Shown here in pieces: positions 34,677 through 44,366 of a stretch of 64,000 nt of DNA. Positions within the stretch are counted from its first letter, which is position 1. The number at the start of each line of letters is the position of its first letter. Made by a program: the position numbers and the translations under genes. Origin of the DNA: Leifsonia sp. TF02-11 (lineage in GTDB: Bacteria > Actinomycetota > Actinomycetes > Actinomycetales > Microbacteriaceae); NCBI RefSeq assembly GCF_017565305.1, contig NZ_JAGEKP010000005.1, positions 1 through 64,000 of the forward strand. The letters are read 5' to 3'. The notes under the pieces are model-generated. The model was not told the origin of the DNA, ran no database searches, and saw nothing but the letters and a program-made list of their open reading frames with translations.

Positions 34677-35921
34677 ATGACGGCCGGTACCTCCAGTTCG
34701 CTGCGCCCGGCGAATCCCGCCGGGCCGTCGGCCGATGTCGGCCAGGTGCGGCTGTTCGGCCGCGATCTGCCGTGGTGGGCGGCGATCCTCGGCCTCTACG
34801 CCGCGTCGCGCGTGCTCACCACCGGTCTGATGCTCGTGCTGTACCTGCTGGCCGGCGCGTTCCACTGGGAGGGCGGGAGCCCGCAGGCGCACCCGACGTT
34901 CCTCGGGTTCGCCGGCACCTGGGACGCCTCCTACTACCGGCGCATCGTGGAGCACGGCTATCCCGCGACGCTCCCCACCGACGCGGCCGGCGATGTCCAG
35001 CAGAACGAGTGGGCGTTCCTGCCCCTCTATCCGCTGGTCGTCCGCGGGCTGATGGCGGCCACAGGGCTCGGGTTCGCGCCGGCCGGGGTCCTGGTCGCCG
35101 TGCTCTGCGGCGCGGTGGCGGCGCTCGTGCTGTACCGCCTCGTCGCCGCGCGCGTTGGACCCGTGAGCGGGCTGTGGGCCGCGGCCTTCTTCTGCTTCGG
35201 ACCGCTGTCGTTCGTGCTGCAGATCGCCTACGCGGAGAGCATGTTCTTCGTCCTCCTGTTCGGCGGACTCTGGGCGATCATGGCACGGCGCTACTGGACG
35301 GTGATCCCGCTCGGCGTGGCGGCTGCGTTCACGCGCCCTGGCGAGCTCGCGCTGCCCCTGACGCTCGGGATCATCTTCGTGATCCGTTCGCTACTCGCGC
35401 GTCGGGAAGGGGAGGAGTTCGGGGCGCGCGACCGCGTCGCGATGCTCGTCGCCGGGGCGGTGACGGCCGTCGCCGGACTGGCGTGGCCCCTGGTCGCGGC
35501 CACCGTGACGGGGACTCCCGGCGCCTACGTGGAGACCGAGCTGTCGTGGTGGACCGGTTTCATCGGCAGGGTGGCGTTCGTCCCGCTCACCCCGTGGTTC
35601 CTCTTCACCTGGCGGTACGCGAGCGTCGCGGGGGCACTCCTCGTCGTCGCCGTCATCGCCGGCTATGCGTGGTTGCTCAACCGGCCGAGCGTCCGCGCGC
35701 TCGGAACGGAAGTGGTCGCGTACGCCTCGAGCTATGCGCTGTATCTCTTCGCGGTGTTCCTCCCGCAGCAGAGCCTCTTCCGCCTCCTGATGCCGCTGGC
35801 CCCGCTCGCCGGCGCGCCCGGGCTCACGCACAATGTGCGGGCGAGGCGGATCGTGCTCATCGCGGGAATCGCCCTTCAGCCGGTCGCGCTCGTGCTGCTG
35901 TGGTTCATCGGATATCCGTGA
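34677..35921 (+). CDS. PIG-V-like mannosyltransferase, membrane glycosyltransferase
   Basis: 414 aa with about nine to ten membrane segments and GT-C style motifs: GTWDASYYRRIVEHGYP (the lumenal Asp of the PIG-V family) and FLPLYPLVVRGLM. Relatives transfer mannose from polyprenyl-phosphate-mannose on the outer face of the membrane. ATG 34677 lies 7 nt after TAGCAT (34664-34669), a leaderless start. It converges with the LuxR-ATPase gene. Confidence 0.83.
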   Translation: MTAGTSSSLRPANPAGPSADVGQVRLFGRDLPWWAAILGLYAASRVLTTGLMLVLYLLAGAFHWEGGSPQAHPTFLGFAGTWDASYYRRIVEHGYPATLPTDAAGDVQQNEWAFLPLYPLVVRGLMAATGLGFAPAGVLVAVLCGAVAALVLYRLVAARVGPVSGLWAAAFFCFGPLSFVLQIAYAESMFFVLLFGGLWAIMARRYWTVIPLGVAAAFTRPGELALPLTLGIIFVIRSLLARREGEEFGARDRVAMLVAGAVTAVAGLAWPLVAATVTGTPGAYVETELSWWTGFIGRVAFVPLTPWFLFTWRYASVAGALLVVAVIAGYAWLLNRPSVRALGTEVVAYASSYALYLFAVFLPQQSLFRLLMPLAPLAGAPGLTHNVRARRIVLIAGIALQPVALVLLWFIGYP

Positions 35922-35927
35922 GCGCGC

Positions 35928-38321
35928 TCACAGCGCACCGGAGCGGGCGAGGTCCGCGAGTTCTCTGCGGTCGCGCAGCCCCAGCTTGCGGATGATCCGC
36001 GCGGCGATGCCCTCGACGGTGCGCGCGCTGAGGTGGAGCCGCGCCGCGATCTCGCGGTAGACGAGCCCGTCCGCCACGAAGCGGACGATCTCCCGCTCCC
36101 GGTCGGTCAACGAGATCGGCGTCGTGAAGAAGCCCGTGCGGTCGTGTCCGCTCGGGGTCAGCCTCTCGAGGCCCACGGCCATGAGTCGGGGAGCGAGCGC
36201 GCGCTGGGCGTCGTGATCGTGTTCTGCGCGCGCCACGAGGTGGGCGAGTCGTGCGTCGAACAACTCCGACTGCTGGCCGGCGAGCAGAGACCGCGCTTCC
36301 TCGAGCCCGCTCTCGTCGGCGCAGTGTTCGAGTGCCGTCAACAGGGCGAACGCGGCGGCGGACTCCTGCCGATCGGCGCGGAGAACAGTGGCCAGCCTGC
36401 GCAACAGGCCGACCGCGACGTCGGAGCGTCCCCGCGCGGCGGCCAGCTGCGCGTCGATCCAGGCGCGTGCCGCCCGGCTTGCACCGGAGGATGCGTCGGG
36501 GCGGACGGCGAGCTCGTCGCGGACGCGCTCTGCACCAGCCGGGTCGCCACGCCGGGCCGCGATGATCGCCGTGAGCACGCGGAGGCCGAGCTCCGCCGCC
36601 GAGCCGGGCGACGGCGGTGTGCCCAGCGCCGTCGCCGTCGCGATGGCCGACGACGCGGCGTCCGTGCAGCCGGAGACCAGGTGGCCCAAGCCGCCGACGA
36701 CGCTGTGCAGACGCAGCGCCTCGACGTCGAGGCGTCCCCGCGCGGCAGCCGCTCCCCGCTCAGCCCAGGTCGCCGCGTCCGCGCTTCGCCCGCAGCCGAG
36801 CAGCGCGAACCCGTGAAGGGCGTCGCCGAGCGCGGGGATCTCCGCGTCGGGGAGGGAGCGCATCCGCTCGCGGAGGTCGAGTGCGTCGGCGAATCGCCCC
36901 CGTTGCAGGGCGACGGCCTGTGCGGCGAGAAGACGGCGTGAGCGGACGGCGTTCGGCAGCTCCCGGTCGTCGGCCGGCTGCGCGGCCTCCGCGCCGGGCG
37001 TCGCGCCGATCTCGATCGCGAGCAGTGCCGCCGCCGCGTCAGCAGCACGCGAGTACGGGTGGCCGAGCCCGGAGACCGCGTCGTGCAGGGCCGCCGACGC
37101 CGTCGCGAGGTCGACGCCCGCTCGGAGCGCGTGACGGGCGCGCAGCTCCGCGAGCTCGAGGAGGGCGAGCGGATCGTCCGAGTGCGACGCCGCCGTCATG
37201 ACTGCATCGAGCTCCACGGCGGCGCCGTCCGCCGGGCACGCCGGCGCCATCGACGCCCGCACGAGCGCCAGCGCCGACCGCGGCGTCGGTGAGCTGCGCC
37301 AGTCGGCAGCCGCCTCCGCGCAGCGCGCGTCCGCCTCCTGGTGCACGAGTCGCGCTACGAGGGCGTCGGAGGAGGCCGCGGGCGCATCGGTGTGGCGGAA
37401 GTGCTCGGAGAGCAGGGGAGGCTCGAGCACGATCCGGCGTCTGCCGCCATGGTCGAGCGTCCTCACGACCCCGGCCGCCTCGAGCTCGGAGAGCGCTGCC
37501 TCGCCGTGCCTGTCGCCGAGACTCCGACGGACGACCTCGGCGTCGTCGTCCCCGGCGACGGCGACCTCCGCGAGAACGGCCAGTTCGGCCGGTGTGCAGC
37601 CGGCGAGATGATCGATGACCAACCCGCGCAGCGCCGGTGTCCAGAGGTCCCGTTCCGCGGTCCAGATCCCGGCCCGTCTGGTGAGCGCTCCCTCGACGAC
37701 GGCGAGTCGGAGCGTCGAAACGGCGAGGCCGACATTGCCGCCGGACAGGGCGTAGAGGCGACTCATCGCCGTGGCGTCCACCGGCCCGTCGAGGCGCTCG
37801 CCGACCACCGCGGCCAGCTGATCGTACGAGAGCGGGACCAGGTCGACGACGTAGCCGGACTCCATCGCCCTGGCGTGCCGGGTGCGGGTGCGCAGTACCG
37901 GCACCCCCGTCGCGCGCCGGACCGCGTCGACGGCCCCCGTCGACGTCTCGTCGAGCAGATCGGCGTCGTCGACCACGATGACGGCGTCGACGCGTGCGAC
38001 GGCCGCCGTCAGCGCGTCGATCGCGTTCTGCAGCGGGGAGGGGGTGCGACGCTCCTGGCCGGTGTTGCCTCCGAGCCCTGCGACATGGAGTGCGGCGAGG
38101 GGCGTCGATGCGAGGGTCCGGATGCCGTTCAGCCGGACGGGGGTGCGGTGCGCGTCGGACACGAGGGCCGTGAGCGCGTCGGCGACGCTCGACCGCCCGC
38201 TGTGTCGCGGGCCGACGATGTCCACGTCGGCGCCCGCGGACAACAGGAGTTCGCGGGCGAGCGTCAGCGCGCGGTCGCGGCCGACGAGCCTCGGTGCTGA
38301 TGCGGCGCGGGGATCGGTCAA
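35928..38321 (-). CDS. LuxR-family regulator with AAA-like ATPase domain and altered Walker A
   Basis: 797 aa large regulator: P-loop domain at the N-terminus, a long alpha-helical middle (about residues 280-720, TPR-like) and a LuxR helix-turn-helix at the C-terminus (LTDREREIVRFVADGLVYREIAARLHL...). The Walker A is GPRHSGRSS, with Arg43 where Lys normally contacts ATP; the Walker B AVIVVDDADLLD is intact. ATP binding may be weak or lost. TTG 38321 is chosen because GGAG precedes it by 7-8 nt; an upstream TTG at 38372 remains possible. Confidence 0.82.
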   Translation of the reverse strand: MTDPRAASAPRLVGRDRALTLARELLLSAGADVDIVGPRHSGRSSVADALTALVSDAHRTPVRLNGIRTLASTPLAALHVAGLGGNTGQERRTPSPLQNAIDALTAAVARVDAVIVVDDADLLDETSTGAVDAVRRATGVPVLRTRTRHARAMESGYVVDLVPLSYDQLAAVVGERLDGPVDATAMSRLYALSGGNVGLAVSTLRLAVVEGALTRRAGIWTAERDLWTPALRGLVIDHLAGCTPAELAVLAEVAVAGDDDAEVVRRSLGDRHGEAALSELEAAGVVRTLDHGGRRRIVLEPPLLSEHFRHTDAPAASSDALVARLVHQEADARCAEAAADWRSSPTPRSALALVRASMAPACPADGAAVELDAVMTAASHSDDPLALLELAELRARHALRAGVDLATASAALHDAVSGLGHPYSRAADAAAALLAIEIGATPGAEAAQPADDRELPNAVRSRRLLAAQAVALQRGRFADALDLRERMRSLPDAEIPALGDALHGFALLGCGRSADAATWAERGAAAARGRLDVEALRLHSVVGGLGHLVSGCTDAASSAIATATALGTPPSPGSAAELGLRVLTAIIAARRGDPAGAERVRDELAVRPDASSGASRAARAWIDAQLAAARGRSDVAVGLLRRLATVLRADRQESAAAFALLTALEHCADESGLEEARSLLAGQQSELFDARLAHLVARAEHDHDAQRALAPRLMAVGLERLTPSGHDRTGFFTTPISLTDREREIVRFVADGLVYREIAARLHLSARTVEGIAARIIRKLGLRDRRELADLARSGAL

Positions 38322-38518
38322 CGTCGAGCTCCAGGAGGTTCGAGGAGGGGAGGAAACCAGCCTCCCATGCAAGTAATACGCATAATTCTAATCTTAGACA
38401 CGCAGTGTTGACGATTGACTCCGGATCATCCGCCCAGGAGCACGGTCTTCTCCGGATTCACGGGCCCGCGCCTTCCGCCTCGCGTCAGCATGGGTTTCGA
38501 ATGAAGGGGATCCGTGGC

Positions 38519-40315
38519 ATGAGCGATCGGGCACGCCGTCGAGCGACGAAGTCAGGCTCGGCGAAGACGAAACGCGTCGTCGTCGCCACCGTCGGCGGCC
38601 TCGCGCTCGTGGTCGTGGCGTGCGCCGCCTGGATCGGTGTGCGCTTGGTCATGTCGTACGGACACGTCTCGGCCGCGCGTTCGGAGGCCGGTGTGGTCGT
38701 CGCGAAGCTCTCGGCCGATCCCAGCACGGGAGCGGCATCCGTCGACCGGCTCCGCGGCCTCGGCGCGCGCCTGGATGACGCGCACGACTTGACGTCCGAC
38801 GTCGTCTGGCGGTCCGCGGAGTTCGTTCCCCTCCTGGGCGACAACCTGCGCGCCTACCGGCTGACCGTCGATGCCCTGGCCGTCGCCGTCGGCGACGGCT
38901 TGACTCCGGTCGCGGCAGACTTCTCGACTCTCGCGGCCGCCGTCTCGCTGTCGGACCGAACGGTCGACGTCGCAGCGGTCTCCACGGTCGCAGGCGACCT
39001 CCACGCGGCCGAGAGCGCGCTCGCGCGCGGCGAGAGGACTCTGGCCGACGCCGATTCCGGTGCGCTCGTGCCGGTGCTCGCCTCCGGCGTCCGAGAAGCA
39101 GCGGAGCTCGTCGGCGACCTCCACGGCACGGTATCGGCCCTCTCCACTGCAGCAGACGTCCTGCCCAGCGCGCTCGGGATCGAGGGAGCCAAGCGCTACG
39201 CCCTCCTGTTCAACAACAACGCCGAGCTCCGGACGACCGGCGGGATCGCCGGCGCGATCTCCGAGCTCACGACCGACGGCGGCCGGTTCGAGCTCGGGCG
39301 TCAGCTCGTTCCCGCCGACCTCAATCCGGCCGAGGGCGACGGCATCGCGGTGACCCCGGAAGAGCGTGCGCTGTTCGGCGTGCAGCTGGGCGAGTACATC
39401 CAGGACGTGAACCTGACCCCGGACTTCGTCCGGACCGGGCAGCTCACCTCGGCACTCTGGCAGACCTCGCAGGGAGTGCCGCTCGACGGGGTGGTGTCGA
39501 TCGATACAGCCTCGATCTCGCATCTGTTGGCGGCGACCGGGCCGGTCACGATCGGGCAACGCACGATCGATGCGGAGAACGCGAGAGCCGTGATCCTGAC
39601 CGACATCTACCGCGAGATCGAGGATCGAGACGAGCAGGACGTCTTCTTCGCTGACTTGACCCGCGCCATGTTCGACAAGCTCTTCAGCAGCGGCACGCCT
39701 CTCATCGCGCTGGCGAAGCAGCTCGGCGCCGTGGCCGACGAGGGCAGGGTCTCGGTCTGGTTCGCCGACCCGGCGCTGCAGTCGGTGACCTCGGGCGGAA
39801 AGCTCGGCGGCCCGCTTGCGCAGCTGAGCGACGACGGCGCTCCCGTCGGCGTGTTCTTCGCCGACGGGACCGCGGGAAAGATGGACGGCTATCTCGAGGG
39901 GACGGTCACCGCGACGTGCTCGTCGCAGAAGGGCGGCCGGTCGATCGCGGCGACCGCGACGCTCGCCTCCACCGCGCCCGACGACATCACCTCAGCGCCC
40001 TGGGTGGTAACCGGTCCGGGTGGCAAAGGCCTCCCGCCCATCGGGCACATCCGGACGATGGTGCAGTTCGCGAGCACGGACAGCCTGCGTCCCGTCCGCG
40101 TCACCGTCGACGGCGAACAGGTGGATCTGGTCTCGCGCATGATCGACGGGCGCCCCGTCGTGGTCGCCATGGTCGATCTCGCGCCGGGCCAGGTGGCCGT
40201 CCTCGAGACCGAATTCACCGTACTCACCCAACGGACACCCACTGTCGACCGCATTGTCGTCACCCCCACCGCCACCTCGTTCGACCAGTACGCCGAGCGC
40301 GGAACCTGCGGCTGA
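38519..40315 (+). CDS. DUF4012 surface protein, membrane-anchored
   Basis: 598 aa: a basic N-terminus and one membrane segment (about residues 20-45), then a large outside domain. It carries the DUF4012 core YALLFNNNAELRTTGGIAGA and GVVSIDTASISHLLAATGPV. Such proteins occur in actinobacterial exopolysaccharide and surface loci; their chemistry is unknown. ATG 38519 is preferred over 38501 since GAAGGGG lies 9 nt upstream. An LAMTG-anchored protein follows 48 nt later. Confidence 0.85.
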   Translation: MSDRARRRATKSGSAKTKRVVVATVGGLALVVVACAAWIGVRLVMSYGHVSAARSEAGVVVAKLSADPSTGAASVDRLRGLGARLDDAHDLTSDVVWRSAEFVPLLGDNLRAYRLTVDALAVAVGDGLTPVAADFSTLAAAVSLSDRTVDVAAVSTVAGDLHAAESALARGERTLADADSGALVPVLASGVREAAELVGDLHGTVSALSTAADVLPSALGIEGAKRYALLFNNNAELRTTGGIAGAISELTTDGGRFELGRQLVPADLNPAEGDGIAVTPEERALFGVQLGEYIQDVNLTPDFVRTGQLTSALWQTSQGVPLDGVVSIDTASISHLLAATGPVTIGQRTIDAENARAVILTDIYREIEDRDEQDVFFADLTRAMFDKLFSSGTPLIALAKQLGAVADEGRVSVWFADPALQSVTSGGKLGGPLAQLSDDGAPVGVFFADGTAGKMDGYLEGTVTATCSSQKGGRSIAATATLASTAPDDITSAPWVVTGPGGKGLPPIGHIRTMVQFASTDSLRPVRVTVDGEQVDLVSRMIDGRPVVVAMVDLAPGQVAVLETEFTVLTQRTPTVDRIVVTPTATSFDQYAERGTCG

Positions 40316-40363
40316 CCGGACCCGCTCCGATCTGCCCTGCCTACCCACACAAAGGAGAACCCC

Positions 40364-40993
40364 ATGCGAAAGAAACTCTTCGGCGGCCTCGTCGCCCTGG
40401 CGCTTGCCCTGGCACCGGCAGCAGGCGCGAACGCCGCGCCGTACCCGCCCGGCGCGGGAGACTCGATCCACGGGACGCTCAGCTCGCTCGTCGGGGCGCC
40501 GGGCGACACGATCACGTACACCGCGATCGCCGACACCTACGCGGCAGACGAGGCGCTCACGCAGAAGATCCGCGGCCTCGACGCTCACGCGATTTCTCTG
40601 GTGTCGACGAAGACTGCCCCGGCCACCGAGGGCGTCTTCTCCAAGCGGGCGGCGGCTGACGGGTCGCACACGTTCAACTTCACGATTCCGATGAGCGCTC
40701 AGCACGGCGACCAGTACGAGCTCGATGTGATCCTCGCGAGTGGCGAGGTGTGGGACCACTTCGTCGTCACGACCGTCGTTCGCGGCGCCGAGAACGGAAC
40801 GGGCCCGGGTGCGGGTCCCGGCTCGGGCAGCGATTCCGCGGCCGGTTCGGGCTCCGGTAAGGGTGGCCTCGCGATGACCGGTTCGGACATCGCGATCGCC
40901 GGCATCGCAACCGGCGCGGTCCTGCTGTTCGTGGGCGGCCTCGTGCTGCTCATCGTGCGCCGCCGCCGCTCGCGCGCCGACGCCGCCGCCTGA
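40364..40993 (+). CDS. sortase-anchored (LAMTG) surface protein
   Basis: 209 aa: Sec signal ([22 protein letters not shown]), a beta-rich domain (residues about 25-140), a Gly/Ser/Pro linker ([19 protein letters not shown]), the sorting motif LAMTG at 169-173, a membrane segment and a terminal Arg cluster RRRRSR. LAxTG is the class E sortase motif. No sortase is encoded in the window. GGAGAA precedes the ATG. Possibly displayed with the DUF4012 protein upstream. Confidence 0.85.
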   Translation: MRKKLFGGLVALALALAPAAGANAAPYPPGAGDSIHGTLSSLVGAPGDTITYTAIADTYAADEALTQKIRGLDAHAISLVSTKTAPATEGVFSKRAAADGSHTFNFTIPMSAQHGDQYELDVILASGEVWDHFVVTTVVRGAENGTGPGAGPGSGSDSAAGSGSGKGGLAMTGSDIAIAGIATGAVLLFVGGLVLLIVRRRRSRADAAA

Positions 40994-41027
40994 GAGCAAC
41001 GCGACGGGGTCAACCCCGTCGAACGAA

Positions 41028-41063
41028 CGACGAGCCGGCGACCGAGAGGTCGCCGGCTCGTCG
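41028..41063. terminator. 16-bp GAGA-tetraloop hairpin between convergent genes
   Basis: A perfect 16-bp stem (41028-41043 with 41048-41063) capped by GAGA, followed on the plus strand by a duplicate of the right arm. A smaller hairpin, GACGGGG/CCCCGTC (41003-41020), precedes it. It ends the LAMTG gene and/or the convergent GH20 gene. Confidence 0.75.
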
Positions 41064-41104
41064 CCGTCGCTCGGGAGGTCGCCGGCTCGTCGCCGTCGCT
41101 CGGA
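41047..41104 (+). repeat. 29-bp tandem repeat, two copies
   Basis: Positions 41047-41075 and 41076-41104 are identical except for the last base. Each copy contains a full right arm of the hairpin at 41028, so two mutually exclusive stems can form. Confidence 0.85.
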
Positions 41105-41147
41105 TTCTTCGCGCTCTTCGGGCGACGACCGCCGATCCGACCGCTGG

Positions 41148-42659
41148 TCAGCCGGCGACGGCCTCCGGCCACGGCACACCCGGCACCCGGCGGTAAGAGG
41201 TACCGAGGGCATCCCAGTGCTCGGCGAGCCGTCCGAGGCGGGCGGCGAAATCGTCGAAGTCGCGGGCGGTCTCGATGGCCGCGGTGTCCGCCGGCGCCGC
41301 GGACCAACCGATCTCCGCGATGGCGGCGAGGCGTGGGAACACCATGTCCTCCACCTCCTCGATCGTCGCGATCGTCTCCGTCCAGATCGGAGCCTCGACG
41401 CCGAGGATGTGCGCGTCTCCCAGCCCCGGCACGATTCGGGACGGATCCCACTGGTAGGAGCTGCGCAGGTCCGTCGCGCCGTCCGCCCAGTCCTGGCCGA
41501 TCGTGTCGCCGTCCGCGTACACGATGTCGAGGTAGGCGACATCCGCGGGCGACATGATCACGGCCCCGCCCGCGCGGACGAACGACAGCGTCTCGTCCGC
41601 CGCGCGCTCGCGCGGGGTCCGGAACGACCAGTACTGGCCGACGGTGCCCTCCGGGAGGTCCGGGCTGCGGCCCATCTCGTGCCAGCCGACCGGGATCTTG
41701 CCGGTGTCGGCGACGGCGTGGGTCGCGTAGTCGATGAAGCCGAGGAAGTCGTGCTCCGAGGTGCTCAGGCACTCGTCCCCGCCGATGTGCAGATACGGGC
41801 CGGGCGTGAGCGCGGCGACCTCGCCGATGACGTCGCGCACGAACCGATCGGTCACCGGGTCGCCGGTCCGCAGCGTGCTGAATCCGACCTCCGAGCCCGT
41901 GTAGAGGGCGGGCGCGACGCCGTCGGGATTCAGCTCCGGGTAGGACGCCAGGGCCGCGTTCGTGTGGCCGGGCATATCGAGCTCCGGGACGATCGTGACG
42001 AAGCGTTCGGCCGCGTAGGCGACCAGGTCGCGGTAGTCGTCGGCGGTGTAGTAGCCGCCGCGGCTCCCGTCGCTCCCCGTCGACCCGCCGTGGCGGGTCA
42101 GCGCGGGCCAGGACGCGATCTCGATCCGCCAGCCCTGGTCGTCCGTCAGGTGGAGATGGAGGTGATTCACCTTGAGCAGCACGATGGCGTCGATGAAGCG
42201 CTTGACCTCGGCCGGCGTGAAGAAGTGCCGGGCGACGTCGAGCATCGCACCGCGGTACGCGAAGCGCGGGTGGTCGCTGATCCGAACCGCCTCGACGGTC
42301 AGCGGGTCGCCGTCACAGACCGCCGGGACCAGCTGGCGCAGCGTCTGGACCCCCCAGAACGCTCCGGCAGGCGTCGCCGCGCCGACGCGCACGCCCTCGG
42401 CCGCGACCTCCAGGGTGTACCCCTCCGCCGCGTGTCCGGCCGGTCCTTCGTCGTCGGCGATCACGATGGCGATGTCGCCGAACGCGGGAGGCTCGTGCGC
42501 GACGACGAGGTCGCGCCGGCAGTCCGACGCCAGTTCGTCGCGCAGGAGCCGACCGACCGCTTCGGCTCCGGTGCCCGCGACGATGATCCGCGCGCCGGGG
42601 AGGAGGGTGAAGGGCGCATCGCCCGTGTTCTCGAGCTGGGCGGGGCGAGGCACGACCAC
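41148..42659 (-). CDS. GH20 beta-N-acetylhexosaminidase
   Basis: 503 aa: an N-terminal GH20b domain and a TIM barrel with the catalytic Asp295-Glu296 in HIGGDECL; also [15 protein letters not shown] and [13 protein letters not shown]. It removes terminal GlcNAc/GalNAc from oligosaccharides. No signal peptide is present (N-terminus [13 protein letters not shown]), so it is probably cytoplasmic and acts on imported chito-oligosaccharides. GTG 42659 follows GGAG by 5 nt. Confidence 0.92.
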   Translation of the reverse strand: MVVPRPAQLENTGDAPFTLLPGARIIVAGTGAEAVGRLLRDELASDCRRDLVVAHEPPAFGDIAIVIADDEGPAGHAAEGYTLEVAAEGVRVGAATPAGAFWGVQTLRQLVPAVCDGDPLTVEAVRISDHPRFAYRGAMLDVARHFFTPAEVKRFIDAIVLLKVNHLHLHLTDDQGWRIEIASWPALTRHGGSTGSDGSRGGYYTADDYRDLVAYAAERFVTIVPELDMPGHTNAALASYPELNPDGVAPALYTGSEVGFSTLRTGDPVTDRFVRDVIGEVAALTPGPYLHIGGDECLSTSEHDFLGFIDYATHAVADTGKIPVGWHEMGRSPDLPEGTVGQYWSFRTPRERAADETLSFVRAGGAVIMSPADVAYLDIVYADGDTIGQDWADGATDLRSSYQWDPSRIVPGLGDAHILGVEAPIWTETIATIEEVEDMVFPRLAAIAEIGWSAAPADTAAIETARDFDDFAARLGRLAEHWDALGTSYRRVPGVPWPEAVAG

Positions 42660-42804
42660 GGATGCTCCTCACGACGTCAGGGGGATTCTCGGATCGGTCG
42701 GCGCTGCCCACCCGCGGGACGACCACCAGCGAGTATTGCAGGGCTCCTAACTAATCAGCAAGGTCTTCCGCCGATGAGCACGGCTCCGGCCGGCCCGGCT
42801 TTGC

Positions 42805-42810
42805 TATGCT
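42805..42810 (+). promoter_or_regulatory. extended -10 element of the glyA operon
   Basis: TGCTATGCT contains TATGCT at 42805-42810 with the TG extension, so transcription begins near 42817, the first bases of the riboswitch. Confidence 0.55.
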
Positions 42811-42815
42811 TGCTC

Positions 42816-42910
42816 ACGTCGCGACTGGCGCTCAGATGGTCACCATCGGGGAGCGACGACGGTACCTCGAACGAACGGATGGATTCGGCCGCGCGCCTGG
42901 GTCGATGCAG
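42816..42910 (+). ncRNA. ZTP (pfl) riboswitch controlling glyA-folD
   Basis: The leader shows the class-specific elements in order: P1 strand GUCGC, the conserved GACUGGCG, a GAUGG-UCA-CCAUC hairpin, GGGGAGCGAC closing P1, a variable linker and the downstream CCGCGCGCCUGGGU hairpin. ZTP riboswitches sense the AICAR-triphosphate that builds up when 10-formyl-THF runs low, and they turn on glyA, folD, purH and fhs. The downstream glyA and folD match this known regulon. The ribosome-binding site lies 18 nt past the aptamer. Confidence 0.85.
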
Positions 42911-42939
42911 TATTCATCCCTGTTTTGAAGGAGCCGATT

Positions 42940-44265
42940 GTGACCGACACCCTTCCATCCACTTTCACCGCGCCGCTGGCGGAGGTCGATCCGGAGATCG
43001 CGGAGGTGCTGGCCCTCGAGCTCGGCCGCCAGCGCGACTACCTCGAGATGATCGCCTCCGAGAACTTCGTGCCGCGCGCCGTGCTCGAGTCTGTCGGCTC
43101 CGTGCTGACCAACAAGTACGCCGAGGGCTACCCCGGGCGCCGCTACTACGGCGGCTGCGAGTACGTCGACATCGCCGAGCAGCTGGCGATCGACCGGGCG
43201 AAGAGCCTGTTCGGCGCCGAGTACGCCAACGTCCAGCCGCACTCCGGCGCCTCCGCCAACGCCGCCGTCCTCTCGGCGATCGCGACCCCGGGCGACACCA
43301 TCCTCGGTCTCGAGCTCGCCCACGGCGGCCACCTGACGCACGGCATGAAGCTCAACTTCTCCGGCAAGCTTTACAACGCCGTCTCCTACGGTGTCGACCC
43401 CGAGTCCTTCCTCGTCGACATGAACGTGGTGCGCGACAAGGCGATCGAGCACAAGCCGCAGGTGATCATCGCCGGCTGGTCCGCTTACCCGCGCCAGCTC
43501 GACTTCGCCGCGTTCCGCGAGATCGCCGACGAGGTGGGCGCCAAGCTCTGGGTCGACATGGCGCACTTCGCGGGCCTGGTGGCCGCCGGGCTGCACCCGT
43601 CGCCCGTGCCTTACGCCGACGTGGTCAGCTCGACCGTGCACAAGACGATCGGCGGCCCGCGCTCCGGCTTCATCGTCAGCCGCGACACGGAGCTCGCGAA
43701 GAAGCTCAACTCGAACGTCTTCCCCGGCCAGCAGGGCGGCCCGCTCATGCACGTGATCGCCGCCAAGGCGACCGCGTTCAAGCTCGCCGCGACCGACGAG
43801 TTCAAGGACCGCCAGGAGCGCACTATCCGTGGCGCCAAGCTGCTGGCAGAGCGCCTGACCGCCGACGACTCGCGCGCAGCGGGCGTCGACGTGCTCACCG
43901 GCGGCACCGACGTGCACCTCGTGCTCGCCGACCTCCGCACCTCGGAGCTCGACGGCCAGCAGGCGGAGGACGTCCTCCACGAGGTCGGCATCACCGTCAA
44001 CCGCAACGCGGTTCCCTTCGACCCGCGCCCGCCGATGGTGACCTCCGGCCTCCGCATCGGGACGCCGGCCCTGGCGACCCGCGGCTTCGGCGACGTGGAG
44101 TTCACCGAGGTGGCCGACATCATCGCCCTCGCGCTGCGTCCCGGCGCCGACACCACGGCGCTCCGCGCCCGCGTCGACGCCCTCACCGCGGCCTTCCCGC
44201 TGTACCCCGGCCTGACCCCCTCCGGCCAGGACGCCTTCCCGGTCGAGCTCCCGTCCTCGATCTGA
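42940..44265 (+). CDS. glyA: serine hydroxymethyltransferase
   Basis: 441 aa [33 protein letters not shown], and the PLP lysine in [13 protein letters not shown]. It interconverts serine + THF and glycine + 5,10-methylene-THF. GTG 42940 is set by AAGGAG 6 nt upstream. It follows a ZTP riboswitch and precedes folD, so both steps of one-carbon loading are co-controlled. Confidence 0.97.
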   Translation: MTDTLPSTFTAPLAEVDPEIAEVLALELGRQRDYLEMIASENFVPRAVLESVGSVLTNKYAEGYPGRRYYGGCEYVDIAEQLAIDRAKSLFGAEYANVQPHSGASANAAVLSAIATPGDTILGLELAHGGHLTHGMKLNFSGKLYNAVSYGVDPESFLVDMNVVRDKAIEHKPQVIIAGWSAYPRQLDFAAFREIADEVGAKLWVDMAHFAGLVAAGLHPSPVPYADVVSSTVHKTIGGPRSGFIVSRDTELAKKLNSNVFPGQQGGPLMHVIAAKATAFKLAATDEFKDRQERTIRGAKLLAERLTADDSRAAGVDVLTGGTDVHLVLADLRTSELDGQQAEDVLHEVGITVNRNAVPFDPRPPMVTSGLRIGTPALATRGFGDVEFTEVADIIALALRPGADTTALRARVDALTAAFPLYPGLTPSGQDAFPVELPSSI

Positions 44266-44305
44266 CGGCTCCGGCAGCAGCCGAGTACGCGAATAATCAG
44301 CCAGG

Positions 44306-44344
44306 AACCGTCGAGTACGCGGATTGTCCGCGTACTCGACGGTT
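44306..44344. repeat. 18-bp perfect inverted repeat between glyA and folD
   Basis: Arms 44306-44323 and 44327-44344 pair fully around TTG. A diverged copy of the inner sequence (CCGAGTACGCGAATAATC) lies just upstream at 44281-44298. It lies inside an operon, so it is probably a processing, stability or partial-termination element. Confidence 0.7.
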
Positions 44345-44366
44345 CGCAACGAGTGTGGAGGCCGGC

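Noticed and set aside
42816-42910. THF or SAM-type riboswitch in front of glyA
   Set aside because: The GACUGGCG...GGGGAGCG...GCCUGGG pattern fits ZTP, not the THF or SAM consensus.
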